From contig JACJXS010000004.1 of the NCBI GenBank assembly GCA_020636545.1, positions 1 through 11,407 on the forward strand: a stretch of DNA of 11,407 nt, given 5' to 3'. The notes beneath the pieces are model-generated. The model worked only from the letters and a program-made list of their open reading frames with translations. It ran no database searches and was not told the DNA's origin. How positions within the stretch are numbered: position 1 is the first letter of the stretch; each line of letters begins with the position of its first letter. Positions 1 through 6,335 of the stretch are shown piece after piece. A program made the position numbers and the translations under genes. This DNA comes from Chitinophagales bacterium. Its GTDB lineage: Bacteria; Bacteroidota; Bacteroidia; Chitinophagales; JADIYW01.

Positions 1-586
1 GTTTATAGAGCCTATTTTAGGAATGGGTTATCCTACTGATGACTTACCTAAATTGAAGAAGATAGAAAAATATATGCGAGCAGGTGATGAGCAAAATTTA
101 AAATTTGATTTTGATTTTATCGGAGTTCAAAATTATACAAGAACAGTCATGAAATCGTTGTGTATTGTTCCTGCAATTCATGGAATTAACGTTAGTCCTA
201 AAAAACTAGGACACGATATTACAGATATGGGTTGGGAAGTTTATCCTGAAGGCATTTATAAAGTAATTAAGCAAGTTGCAGCATATCCAAGTGTTAAGAA
301 AATTTATATTACAGAGAATGGTGCGGCATTTCCTGATGTGGTAGAAAATGGTGCAATTCATGATGAAAAAAGAATTAAATATTATAAAGATTATTTGGCA
401 CAAGTGCTTAAAGCCAAACAAGAGGGAATTGATATTGGAGGTTATATAGCTTGGTCATTTATGGATAATTTTGAATGGGCAGAAGGTTATAAACCACGAT
501 TTGGTTTGGTTCATGTTGATTTTGAAACACAACAACGAACTATTAAAGATTCAGGTAAATGGTTTGCTGAGTTTTTAAAAAAATAA
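1..586 (+). CDS. Family 1 glycoside hydrolase (beta-glucosidase type), C-terminal part only
   Basis: This is the C-terminal 194 codons or so of a GH1 beta-glycosidase; the reading frame is open from base 2, so the 5' part lies outside the window. GH1 enzymes are TIM-barrel retaining hydrolases that cleave beta-glucosides or related beta-linked sugars, usually around 450 residues long, so a little less than half is seen. The motif ITENG (Glu codon at 314-316) is the catalytic nucleophile. Farther on, AWSFMDNFEW and the following GYKPRFGLVHVDF are the family's sugar-binding and C-terminal hallmarks. The acid/base Glu (NEP motif) would be upstream of the window. The reading frame has no internal damage and ends in TAA. 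The sugar specificity cannot be read from this part, and no signal peptide can be assessed. Confidence 0.95.
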   Translation, partial: FIEPILGMGYPTDDLPKLKKIEKYMRAGDEQNLKFDFDFIGVQNYTRTVMKSLCIVPAIHGINVSPKKLGHDITDMGWEVYPEGIYKVIKQVAAYPSVKKIYITENGAAFPDVVENGAIHDEKRIKYYKDYLAQVLKAKQEGIDIGGYIAWSFMDNFEWAEGYKPRFGLVHVDFETQQRTIKDSGKWFAEFLKK

Positions 587-618
587 ATAGTATATAATTA
601 GTTTTTTTCTTTTTTTAG

Positions 619-635
619 ACATAAAAATTTTATGT
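619..635. repeat. AT-rich perfect inverted repeat between GH1 and GMC genes
   Basis: ACATAAAA, one central A, then TTTTATGT form a perfect dyad in the 106-base gap. It follows a run of T residues and has no T tract after it, so it does not look like a rightward intrinsic terminator. It may be an operator for the downstream oxidoreductase gene, but AT-rich dyads of this size also arise by chance. Confidence 0.35.
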
Positions 636-663
636 AATAAAGGAATAGTTATATTTAATTTTC

Positions 664-671
664 TATCTTTA
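664..671 (+). promoter_or_regulatory. Weak candidate -7 box for the GMC oxidoreductase gene
   Basis: TATCTTTA matches the Bacteroidota -7 consensus TAnnTTTG at all but the last base and lies 21 bases before the ATG at 693, a spacing like that of the better promoters in this window. No convincing -33 box is seen, so the call is tentative and the gene could instead be read through from the GH1 gene. Confidence 0.3.
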
Positions 672-692
672 TTTAAGTAAAAAAATGTATTG

Positions 693-2300
693 ATGCAATT
701 TGATTATGTTATAGTAGGTGGAGGTTCCGCAGGTTGTCTTTTAGCAAATCGTTTATCTGAAAATCCTGTAAATACTGTTTGTCTATTAGAAGCTGGACCT
801 CCTGATAATTCTCATTTTATTCATAATTGCAATCCTGTAAATATGTTATTTCTGATGAATAGTCCGAAATACAATTGGCGTTATTATGCAGAAGGTAATG
901 CCAAAACAGGTACACGTAAATTTTATTGGCCACGAGGGAAAACTTTGGGAGGCTCAAGTGCTGTGAATGCAATGATTTATACACGTGGACACACTTCTGA
1001 TTATGACCATTGGGCTAGTTTAGGAAACAAGGGTTGGGATTGGAAATCTGTATTGCCTTATTTTAAAAAGTCTGAATTGCAACATCGTGAAATAGATGCT
1101 TTTCACAGTCGTGAAGGTACTATGGATGTTATAGACCCCACTTTTCATTTTCCGCCAAGTCATGCTTTTGTGAAAGCTTGTGTTGAAGCAGGGATTCCGT
1201 ACAATCACGATATTAATGGAGAAAAATATGAAGGTGTAGATTTTTTTCAAATCAATCAAACTCCAGAAGGTCGAAGATGCCATTCTTCAGTATCATTTTT
1301 AGACCCAGTTCGCAGTAGAAAAAACCTTACAGTCATTAATTATGCTCATATCAAGCGTGTTTTATTTAAAGATAAAACTGCCTATGCATTGGAGTATTTT
1401 GATATGAAAGATGGAAAGCAACTAAAAACTATTGAAGCAAATAAGGAAATTATTTTGAGTGCAGGTATTATTGGGTCACCACAAATTTTAAAACTGTCAG
1501 GTGTTGGACCTAAAGCAGAGTTGGAAAAGCATGATATTCCTATTGTTTTAGATTTGCCTGGCGTGGGAGAGAACTTACAAGATCATCCAGATATTATTAT
1601 CAGATATAGAGATAAATCAAGCTCATCTTTAGTTACAGTTCCCAAACCTTATATGGTAAAATTTATGTCTAAATTTTACCGTAAAAATAAAGAGCCTTTT
1701 ATTTTTACACCAACAGATGCAGGTGGTTATGTAAAATCTGATCCAAGTGTTGAAGTTCCAGATTTACAATTACAATTTGCTTCACTCAGAATGTTGCCAC
1801 ACGGTGCTGGATTATTTACGCCGTCAAAACCTGGTTTTGTCTTACATGTTTGCCACATGCGTCCAAATAGTCGTGGTCGGGTTTTATTAAATTCAGCCAA
1901 TCCATTTGATAATCCACGTATAGAAGCTAATTATTTTGACGATGAAATGGAATTAAATGCTTTAGTGAATGGTGTAAAAATTGCAAGAAAAATTATTGCC
2001 CAAAAAGCATTTGATGCTTATCGAGGAGAAGAAGAAGTGCCAGGGAAAAGTGTATGTACAGATGAGCAAATTCGTCAGTTTATTTTAGATAAAGCCGAGT
2101 CGGTGTATCATACAGCAGGTTCTTGTAAAATGGGTATAGATGCTATGGCAGTTGTAGATCCAGAATTAAAAATACATGGGCTTAAAAATATACGTGTTAT
2201 AGATTCCTCTATTATGCCAACGATTACAGGAAGTAATATTCATGCACCAACTGTAATGATTGCAGAAAAGGGAGCTGATATGATTTTGAATGGAATTTAG
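693..2300 (+). CDS. GMC-family FAD-dependent oxidoreductase, choline dehydrogenase type
   Basis: The 535-residue protein is a full-length glucose-methanol-choline (GMC) oxidoreductase, which oxidises an alcohol to an aldehyde or ketone using FAD. The N-terminal Rossmann motif GGGSAG (residues 9-14) with Glu33 binds the ADP part of FAD. GMC signature 1 covers about 79-100 (WPRGKTLGGSSAVN and on), and signature 2 covers 257-272 (AGIIGSPQILKLSGVG). The catalytic pair is probably His473 (YHTAGSCKMG) and Asn515 (SNIHAPTVMIAEK), the His-Asn pair of choline and alkyl-alcohol dehydrogenases. ATG at 693 is preferred over the TTG just before it; an earlier ATG at 685 reaches a stop after two codons. 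There is no signal peptide, so it should be cytoplasmic or loosely membrane-linked. The substrate is unknown: no betaine aldehyde dehydrogenase or choline transporter is nearby, so betA is not assigned. Confidence 0.93.
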   Translation: MQFDYVIVGGGSAGCLLANRLSENPVNTVCLLEAGPPDNSHFIHNCNPVNMLFLMNSPKYNWRYYAEGNAKTGTRKFYWPRGKTLGGSSAVNAMIYTRGHTSDYDHWASLGNKGWDWKSVLPYFKKSELQHREIDAFHSREGTMDVIDPTFHFPPSHAFVKACVEAGIPYNHDINGEKYEGVDFFQINQTPEGRRCHSSVSFLDPVRSRKNLTVINYAHIKRVLFKDKTAYALEYFDMKDGKQLKTIEANKEIILSAGIIGSPQILKLSGVGPKAELEKHDIPIVLDLPGVGENLQDHPDIIIRYRDKSSSSLVTVPKPYMVKFMSKFYRKNKEPFIFTPTDAGGYVKSDPSVEVPDLQLQFASLRMLPHGAGLFTPSKPGFVLHVCHMRPNSRGRVLLNSANPFDNPRIEANYFDDEMELNALVNGVKIARKIIAQKAFDAYRGEEEVPGKSVCTDEQIRQFILDKAESVYHTAGSCKMGIDAMAVVDPELKIHGLKNIRVIDSSIMPTITGSNIHAPTVMIAEKGADMILNGI

Positions 2301-2423
2301 TTTGTCTTTTATTGTCTTTTTTTGTATAAGATAGATATCTAATGATAAATAAGTAGCTGTAAATCTATTGCAATTCAGCTTTAACATTGGTATAACCTCT
2401 ACGATATGTAAAATACATTTTTA

Positions 2424-2447
2424 TATCAATATTTGATAATTATCAAA
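2424..2447. repeat. Alternating TATCAA/TTGATA half-sites upstream of the small-protein promoter
   Basis: TATCAA (2424-2429), TTGATA (2433-2438) and TATCAA (2441-2446) alternate in orientation. The last two form a perfect 16-base palindrome, TTTGATAATTATCAAA (2432-2447), that abuts the candidate -33 box at 2449. A partial fourth copy (TTGATG) starts at 2467. The placement suits an operator for a regulator acting on the 2516 gene; no known regulator site was recognised. Confidence 0.4.
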
Positions 2448-2448
2448 A

Positions 2449-2480
2449 TTTGACAAGTATAAACACTTGATGTAATTTTG
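2449..2480 (+). promoter_or_regulatory. Bacteroidota-type promoter of the small helical protein gene
   Basis: TTTG (2449-2452), 20 bases, then TAATTTTG (2473-2480) match the -33/-7 pattern TTTG...TAnnTTTG exactly. Between the boxes lies the small inverted repeat CAAGT (2454-2458) and ACTTG (2465-2469). The ATG is 35 bases beyond the -7 box, so the leader is the longest among the promoters seen here. Confidence 0.7.
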
Positions 2481-2515
2481 CATTACATTTTATAACAATT
2501 AAAATCTTTTTAAAA

Positions 2516-2914
2516 ATGGAATTTGCACAAAAAGTAAAAGAAGCAGTAGATACATTTGTATCTGAAAGCAAAACTGGTATCAAAGAATTAAGATACACAG
2601 CAGAATCAACATTGAAAAATGTTATTAGCGAAGCTCAAGATGAATTAGAAGTTCAAAAAAGCAACTTCAAAGCTAATGCAGACAGAATCCAAGCTAAATT
2701 AAAAGGTCCTTTCGATTTAGCAAAAGTTCAAGCTGATGTTCAAGAAGAAGTAAACATTTTATTAGGTCAAGTAAAAAATTCTTACGGTAGAAATGCTGAA
2801 AGAGTTAAGAACTTAGTAAATACAGCTGAATCTAAAGTTGAAAACTTAGCTGAAGAAGTAAAAGCTGATGTTAAGAAAGCTGCAAAAGCAACAAAAGAAA
2901 AAGTATCTAAGTAA
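2516..2914 (+). CDS. Small charged all-helical protein of unknown function
   Basis: I do not recognise this 132-residue protein. It is rich in Lys, Glu, Ala and Val, has no Cys, Trp or His, and contains a single Pro (residue 65, KGPFDL) that probably separates two long amphipathic helices of about 60 residues each. There is no signal peptide or membrane segment, so it should be cytoplasmic. A weak internal repeat aligns residues 23-44 with 98-119 around a shared TAES motif. The C-terminus (KADVKKAAKATKEKVSK) is Lys/Ala-rich like histone H1-type tails. The layout resembles LEA-like, phasin-like or apolipoprotein-like helical proteins, but none can be claimed. It uses many C-ending codons (TTC, AAC, AGC, ATC) as the ribosomal-protein genes here do, suggesting high expression. 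It stands alone, with its own exact-match promoter and a strong terminator. Confidence 0.8.
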   Translation: MEFAQKVKEAVDTFVSESKTGIKELRYTAESTLKNVISEAQDELEVQKSNFKANADRIQAKLKGPFDLAKVQADVQEEVNILLGQVKNSYGRNAERVKNLVNTAESKVENLAEEVKADVKKAAKATKEKVSK

Positions 2915-2942
2915 TTAGAACAGTTAGCTTACTATCATTTTT

Positions 2943-2980
2943 AAAAAGAGCCACCCAAAGTTATAGAGGTGGCTCTTTTT
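2943..2980 (+). terminator. Strong intrinsic terminator after the small helical protein gene
   Basis: AAAAAGAGCCACC (2943-2955) pairs perfectly with GGTGGCTCTTTTT (2968-2980) across a 12-base loop, ending in a T run. The stem has 13 pairs with a GC-rich core, in an otherwise AT-rich gap. It separates the small gene from frr; the A run on the left would let it work in both directions. Confidence 0.9.
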
Positions 2981-2993
2981 TATTTAATAAAAC

Positions 2994-3025
2994 TTTAGAA
3001 TAAACCAAAGTAATTCGTATTTTTG
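2994..3025 (+). promoter_or_regulatory. Promoter of frr
   Basis: TATTTTTG (3018-3025) fits the -7 consensus TAnnTTTG and is followed by CA, as at several other promoters here. A weak -33 box TTTA (2994-2997) lies 20 bases upstream. The ATG of frr is 16 bases after the -7 box, implying a very short leader. Confidence 0.6.
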
Positions 3026-3041
3026 CACTAGAAAATAAGTT

Positions 3042-3605
3042 ATGAACGAAGAAGTACAAATGGTTTTAGAGGAAACTCAATCCTCTATGTTTAAGGCACT
3101 GAAATTTATGGAAGAAGATTTACGTAAAATTCGTGCTGGTAAAGCAAGTCCAGATATGTTGATTGGTATCACTGTTGAATATTATGGAATGCCAACACCA
3201 TTGAACCAGGTAGCAAGTGTGAAATTATTAGATGCAAGAACCATAGTAATTCAACCATTTGAAAGAAAATTAATTGGTGATATTGAAAGAGCAATTTTTC
3301 AAAGCAATATGGGTATAACACCACAAAATGATGGCGAAAATATCCGTTTACAAATTCCACCAATGACAGAGGAACGTCGCCGTGATTTGGTAAAACAATC
3401 CAAACAAGAAGGTGAGCAATGTAAAATTGTGATTAGGAATGCACGAAAAGATGCCAATGAAACGATTAAAGATTTGCAAAGAGATGGACTTTCTGAAGAT
3501 GAAGCAAAAGATGCAGAAGCAAGTGTACAACAATTAACCAATGACCATATTGCAAAAGTTGAAAAGATGTTGAAAATCAAAGAAGAAGAGATTTTAACAA
3601 TATAG
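3042..3605 (+). CDS. frr: Ribosome recycling factor (RRF)
   Basis: The 187-residue protein is ribosome recycling factor, which with EF-G splits the post-termination ribosome so its subunits can be reused. Its length matches the family (about 185 residues). Conserved blocks are visible: the first long helix with LRKIRAGKASPDML (about residues 28-41), the small beta domain with YYGMPTPLNQVASV and TIVIQPFE, and the C-terminal helices with EERRRDLVKQSKQEGEQCK and a basic NARKDAN stretch. It has its own promoter and is insulated from the upstream gene by a terminator. pyrH, a common frr neighbour in bacteria, is not beside it. Only an AT-rich hairpin without a clear T tract (3607-3626) follows the gene, so some transcripts could run on into rplU. 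Confidence 0.97.
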   Translation: MNEEVQMVLEETQSSMFKALKFMEEDLRKIRAGKASPDMLIGITVEYYGMPTPLNQVASVKLLDARTIVIQPFERKLIGDIERAIFQSNMGITPQNDGENIRLQIPPMTEERRRDLVKQSKQEGEQCKIVIRNARKDANETIKDLQRDGLSEDEAKDAEASVQQLTNDHIAKVEKMLKIKEEEILTI

Positions 3606-3633
3606 TATTTTATCAAAATATAAAATTTGAATA

Positions 3634-3668
3634 AAAGATACTTTTTAATTAAAAATAATGTATCTTTG
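3634..3668. promoter_or_regulatory. rplU-rpmA promoter -7 box embedded in an extended dyad
   Basis: TATCTTTG (3661-3668) is an exact TAnnTTTG -7 box, 19 bases before the rplU ATG at 3688. It lies in the right arm of a dyad: AAAGATAC (3634-3641) mirrors GTATCTTT (3660-3667), and between them is the 14-base palindrome TTTTTAATTAAAAA (3642-3655) plus a TAAT bulge. No good -33 box is seen at the usual spacing. The left arm falls about where a -33 box would be, so a protein binding the dyad could block or assist polymerase. Confidence 0.55.
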
Positions 3669-3687
3669 CAACTCGAAAAATAATATT

Positions 3688-3996
3688 ATGTTTGCATTAG
3701 TAGAAATAGGAGGACACCAATTTAAAGTTTCATCAAACGATGAGATTTTTGTGTACAAATTAGACGGAAAAGAAGGCGATAAAATAACTTTTGATAAAGT
3801 ATTATTGGTTTCTGATGCTACCGGAACAAAAGTTGGTACACCAAAAGTTGATGGTGTTGTTGTGTCTGCAACAATTGTAGAGCAATTAAAAGACGATAAA
3901 GTAATCGTTTTTAAGAAAAAAAGAAGAAAAGGCTTTAAAGTAAAAAATGGTTTTAGACAATCTTTGACAAAAATTAAAATTGATTCAATAGCTTAA
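3688..3996 (+). CDS. rplU: 50S ribosomal protein L21
   Basis: The 102-residue protein is L21, a 23S rRNA-binding protein of the large subunit (E. coli L21 has 103 residues). The start MFALVEIGGHQFKV matches the family's MYAIVEIGGKQYKV pattern, and the basic C-terminal block FKKKRRKGFKVKNGFRQ is typical of the rRNA-binding region. The frame is open back to an ATG at 3658, but that start would place the -7 promoter box inside the coding region and add ten residues not found in L21, so 3688 is chosen. rpmA follows after 13 bases, the usual rplU-rpmA operon. Confidence 0.97.
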   Translation: MFALVEIGGHQFKVSSNDEIFVYKLDGKEGDKITFDKVLLVSDATGTKVGTPKVDGVVVSATIVEQLKDDKVIVFKKKRRKGFKVKNGFRQSLTKIKIDSIA

Positions 3997-4009
3997 AAAA
4001 TATAAAGAA

Positions 4010-4258
4010 ATGGCACACAAGAAAGGCGTTGGTAGTTCAAGAAACGGTAGAGAGTCAGAAAGTAAAAGACTCGGTATTAAAGTTTATGGTGGTCAAGCTG
4101 TAATTGCTGGCAATATCATCGTAAGACAAAGAGGAACTAAATTTCATCCTGGAGATGGTGTAGGTTTAGGAAAAGACCACACTATTTTTGCATTGAGAGA
4201 TGGATCAGTAGTTTTCAAAAAAGGTCTTAAAGATAGAACATATGTAAGTATTGCTTAA
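4010..4258 (+). CDS. rpmA: 50S ribosomal protein L27
   Basis: The 82-residue protein is L27, whose N-terminal tail reaches the peptidyl-transferase centre. It begins MAHKKGVGSSRNGRESESKRLG and continues with the conserved RQRGTKFHPGDGVGLGKDHTIFAL block. Mature-type residues start directly after the initiator Met; there is no N-terminal extension of the kind cleaved in Firmicutes. The gene is preceded by A-rich sequence, not a Shine-Dalgarno motif, and is co-transcribed with rplU. A strong hairpin terminator starts 21 bases after the stop codon. Confidence 0.97.
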   Translation: MAHKKGVGSSRNGRESESKRLGIKVYGGQAVIAGNIIVRQRGTKFHPGDGVGLGKDHTIFALRDGSVVFKKGLKDRTYVSIA

Positions 4259-4279
4259 TTGCAATTGTAAATTTTATAG

Positions 4280-4307
4280 AAGTGCGTTCATTGAACGCAC
4301 TTTTTTT
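4280..4307 (+). terminator. Intrinsic terminator of the rplU-rpmA operon
   Basis: AAGTGCGTTC (4280-4289) pairs perfectly with GAACGCACTT (4293-4302) around a three-base loop, followed by a run of T to 4307. The GC-rich stem stands out in AT-rich surroundings. Confidence 0.93.
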
Positions 4308-4344
4308 ATTTTGCCATTTTCCTTTTAAAAAAGAGGGTAATTAC

Positions 4345-4375
4345 TTTATTAATTGCTTTTGGTCTTGTATCTTTG
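4345..4375 (+). promoter_or_regulatory. Promoter of the PorE-like lipoprotein gene
   Basis: TATCTTTG (4368-4375) is an exact -7 box, with a weak TTTA -33 box (4345-4348) 19 bases upstream. It lies 16 bases before the ATG at 4392, which supports that start over in-frame starts upstream. Confidence 0.6.
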
Positions 4376-4391
4376 GAATTGTATGTGTGTT

Positions 4392-6320
4392 ATGAAAAGA
4401 CAAATTTATTACGGATTTTTTATTGCTTTTTTATTTTTACAAGCTTGTTCATCGACTGCAAAAATTAAGAATGGAAAAATGGCATTTCAATATAAAAATT
4501 ATGAGAAAGCAGTAGAAATGTTACCGCAAGATTTTCAAAAAGCAAAAACTAATGCTGCAAAAATTGAAATTGCAAATAATATTTTTAAAAGCTATCAATA
4601 TTTACAGAATAGTGATAAAATGTTGGAATGGAGCGATGCACTCATTAAACTTGGTGCTGATAATGCTTTGGATTTAAAATTGTTAGCTTTAAAAACGGAT
4701 GGTCAATATGCTAATGCACTCCAATTTTTACAAGATTATTTGCTGAAAAATAAAGATAAAAGTAATCTCTATAAAACTGAACTTCAAACACTTTCTAATA
4801 TTGTTGCAAATCAAGATACAACAATCAAAATAATTAATTTAAAAAGTTTAAATTCATCTGCATCTGATTATGGTTTTATTATTTCCGATGGAAAAGTTTA
4901 TTTTACATCAAACAGAAATGGAAAAAATAAAGATGTATTTACTTCAAATGCTTTCTCACAGATTTACACTGCAGATTTAGTTTCTGATTCTACCTTTACA
5001 AATGTTCAACCTTTTACTATAAGTGATTTTCCTTATCATTTTGCTCAAATTACTTTTAATAAAGACCATACAGAAGCTTATTTTGCACAATGTGGCTCAG
5101 ATGATAAAATTAAAAATGATTATTGTAAAATCTATCTTTCTAGATTTTTTAATGCAGCTTGGACAACACCAAAACAATTGACTTTCTTTTCTGATTCTAT
5201 TGATGTCGCACAGCCTTTTTTATCGCCTGATGATAATGAATTGTATTTTACATCAAATGACATTAGTGGATATGGCGGAAGTGATATTTATGTTTCTAAA
5301 CGTGATTTGAATGGCAATTTTGTTTCTGCTAGCAATCTAGGACATAAAATTAATTCTGTTGCAAATGAAACGTTTCCGACTTATTTAGATAGTATTTTGT
5401 ACTTTTCATCGAATAGGAAAGGAGGATTGGGTGGATTGGATATTTATAAAACTACAAAAAATGGAAAGTTTTTTGAAAATGTACAATTAATGCCTTTGGG
5501 TATTAATTCTGGTGCCGATGATTTTGCTTTGTTTTATCAAGATAGCTCTAAAATTTATGTTTCTTCTAATAGAAAAGGTACACAAGGAAAAGACGATATC
5601 TTTTTAGTCGTTCAAACACCAAAAGAAATAATTACTAAAAAGAAAGAACCAGTTTATGTTTTGCAAATTTTAGTAAAAGAGAATATCTATAAAGAATCAG
5701 GAAATCCTAATTCTGCTATTGTTGGAACACAAGCTTTAGAAAATGCAGAAACGTTTATTCCCTTTCCAATTGCCAATAAAATATTGTATTCTGATGGCAA
5801 TGGTAAAATTGAACAAATAATATATGCACCAGCAGATTTCAAAGTAAATGTTTTGAAAGAAGGCTATTTGAAAAAAGAACTTTTAATTGATTTAGAACAA
5901 ATTCCAGTTGGAGATTTAGATACCATATTTGTACAAAAAGAAGTGATTTTGCAGAAAATATTTAAGAATGTTGAAATTGTTTTAGAGAATATTTATTACG
6001 ATTACGACAAAGCCAATATACGTGAAGATGCAAAGAAAAGTTTAGATGCTTTAATTACTATTTTGAAAGATAATCCAATGATTAAAATTGAATTAGCCGC
6101 TCATACCGATTGTAGAGGTGCTGATGCATATAACTTAAAACTTTCGCAACAAAGAGCGGAAAGTGTTGTAAATTATTTGATAGAAAAAGGAGTTGTTTCA
6201 AATAGATTAGTGGCAAAAGGTTATGGAGAAACACAACTTTTAGAAAAATGTATTTGCACAAATTGTACTGAAGAACAACATCAAAAAAATAGACGAACAA
6301 CTTTTAAGATAATTGAATAA
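4392..6320 (+). CDS. PorE-like OmpA-family outer-membrane lipoprotein (propeller plus peptidoglycan-binding domain)
   Basis: This 642-residue lipoprotein begins with a signal peptide and lipobox LQAC (lipidated Cys19). The order of regions is: TPR-like helical segment (about 20-130); beta-propeller with PD40-type repeats (about 145-408; motifs such as LYFTSN, LYFSSNRKGG and IYVSSNRKG); a carboxypeptidase-regulatory-like beta sandwich (about 420-515); and a C-terminal OmpA domain (about 525-642) with peptidoglycan-binding Asp573 and Arg588, and NRRTTF near the end. This four-part layout and length match PorE of Porphyromonas, a type IX secretion component thought to tie the machinery to peptidoglycan; related proteins of other function share parts of it, so the role is inferred. 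The residues after Cys19 (SSTAK) lack the acidic surface-export signal, fitting a periplasm-facing protein. The promoter supports the start at 4392. Confidence 0.85.
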   Translation: MKRQIYYGFFIAFLFLQACSSTAKIKNGKMAFQYKNYEKAVEMLPQDFQKAKTNAAKIEIANNIFKSYQYLQNSDKMLEWSDALIKLGADNALDLKLLALKTDGQYANALQFLQDYLLKNKDKSNLYKTELQTLSNIVANQDTTIKIINLKSLNSSASDYGFIISDGKVYFTSNRNGKNKDVFTSNAFSQIYTADLVSDSTFTNVQPFTISDFPYHFAQITFNKDHTEAYFAQCGSDDKIKNDYCKIYLSRFFNAAWTTPKQLTFFSDSIDVAQPFLSPDDNELYFTSNDISGYGGSDIYVSKRDLNGNFVSASNLGHKINSVANETFPTYLDSILYFSSNRKGGLGGLDIYKTTKNGKFFENVQLMPLGINSGADDFALFYQDSSKIYVSSNRKGTQGKDDIFLVVQTPKEIITKKKEPVYVLQILVKENIYKESGNPNSAIVGTQALENAETFIPFPIANKILYSDGNGKIEQIIYAPADFKVNVLKEGYLKKELLIDLEQIPVGDLDTIFVQKEVILQKIFKNVEIVLENIYYDYDKANIREDAKKSLDALITILKDNPMIKIELAAHTDCRGADAYNLKLSQQRAESVVNYLIEKGVVSNRLVAKGYGETQLLEKCICTNCTEEQHQKNRRTTFKIIE

Positions 6321-6335
6321 AATGGTTTTATTCAA
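6313..6335. terminator. Hairpin spanning both stop codons of two convergent genes
   Basis: TTGAATAAAA (6313-6322) and TTTTATTCAA (6326-6335) form a perfect 10-pair stem with a TGG loop. The TAA of the lipoprotein gene (6318-6320) and the TAA of the leftward gene (6328-6330) both lie in the stem. It probably serves as a shared, rather weak terminator, since the stem is AT-rich and no long T tract follows on either strand. Confidence 0.5.

Noticed and set aside
690..692. TTG start one codon before the GMC ATG
   Set aside because: The ATG at 693 leads directly into the FAD-binding strand with the usual spacing; a rare TTG start is not needed.
2148..2290. Apparent loss of a catalytic residue in the GMC enzyme (His where many relatives have the second Asn of NxNAPT)
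   Set aside because: Aligning with choline oxidase and glucose oxidase places the catalytic residue at the first Asn (Asn515 here), which is intact, so His517 is only a neighbouring change.
2301..2387. T-rich direct repeat (two TTGTCTTTT copies), TAGATATCTA and an AGCTG/CAGCT stem after the GMC gene
   Set aside because: The stem is five pairs with a 16-base loop and no T tract, so no terminator call is justified; the rest is consistent with AT-rich spacer.
3169..3616. Several minus-strand open frames opposite frr
   Set aside because: They are antisense to an unmistakable frr and have no recognisable protein features.
3658..3687. Upstream in-frame ATG adding ten residues to L21
   Set aside because: It overlaps the exact -7 promoter box at 3661-3668 and the added residues do not fit L21; the family start is the ATG at 3688.
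4353..4391. Upstream in-frame starts for the lipoprotein (TTG at 4353, ATG at 4383)
   Set aside because: The -7 box at 4368-4375 lies within the longer version, and the ATG at 4392 gives a standard lipoprotein signal with a basic MKR start.
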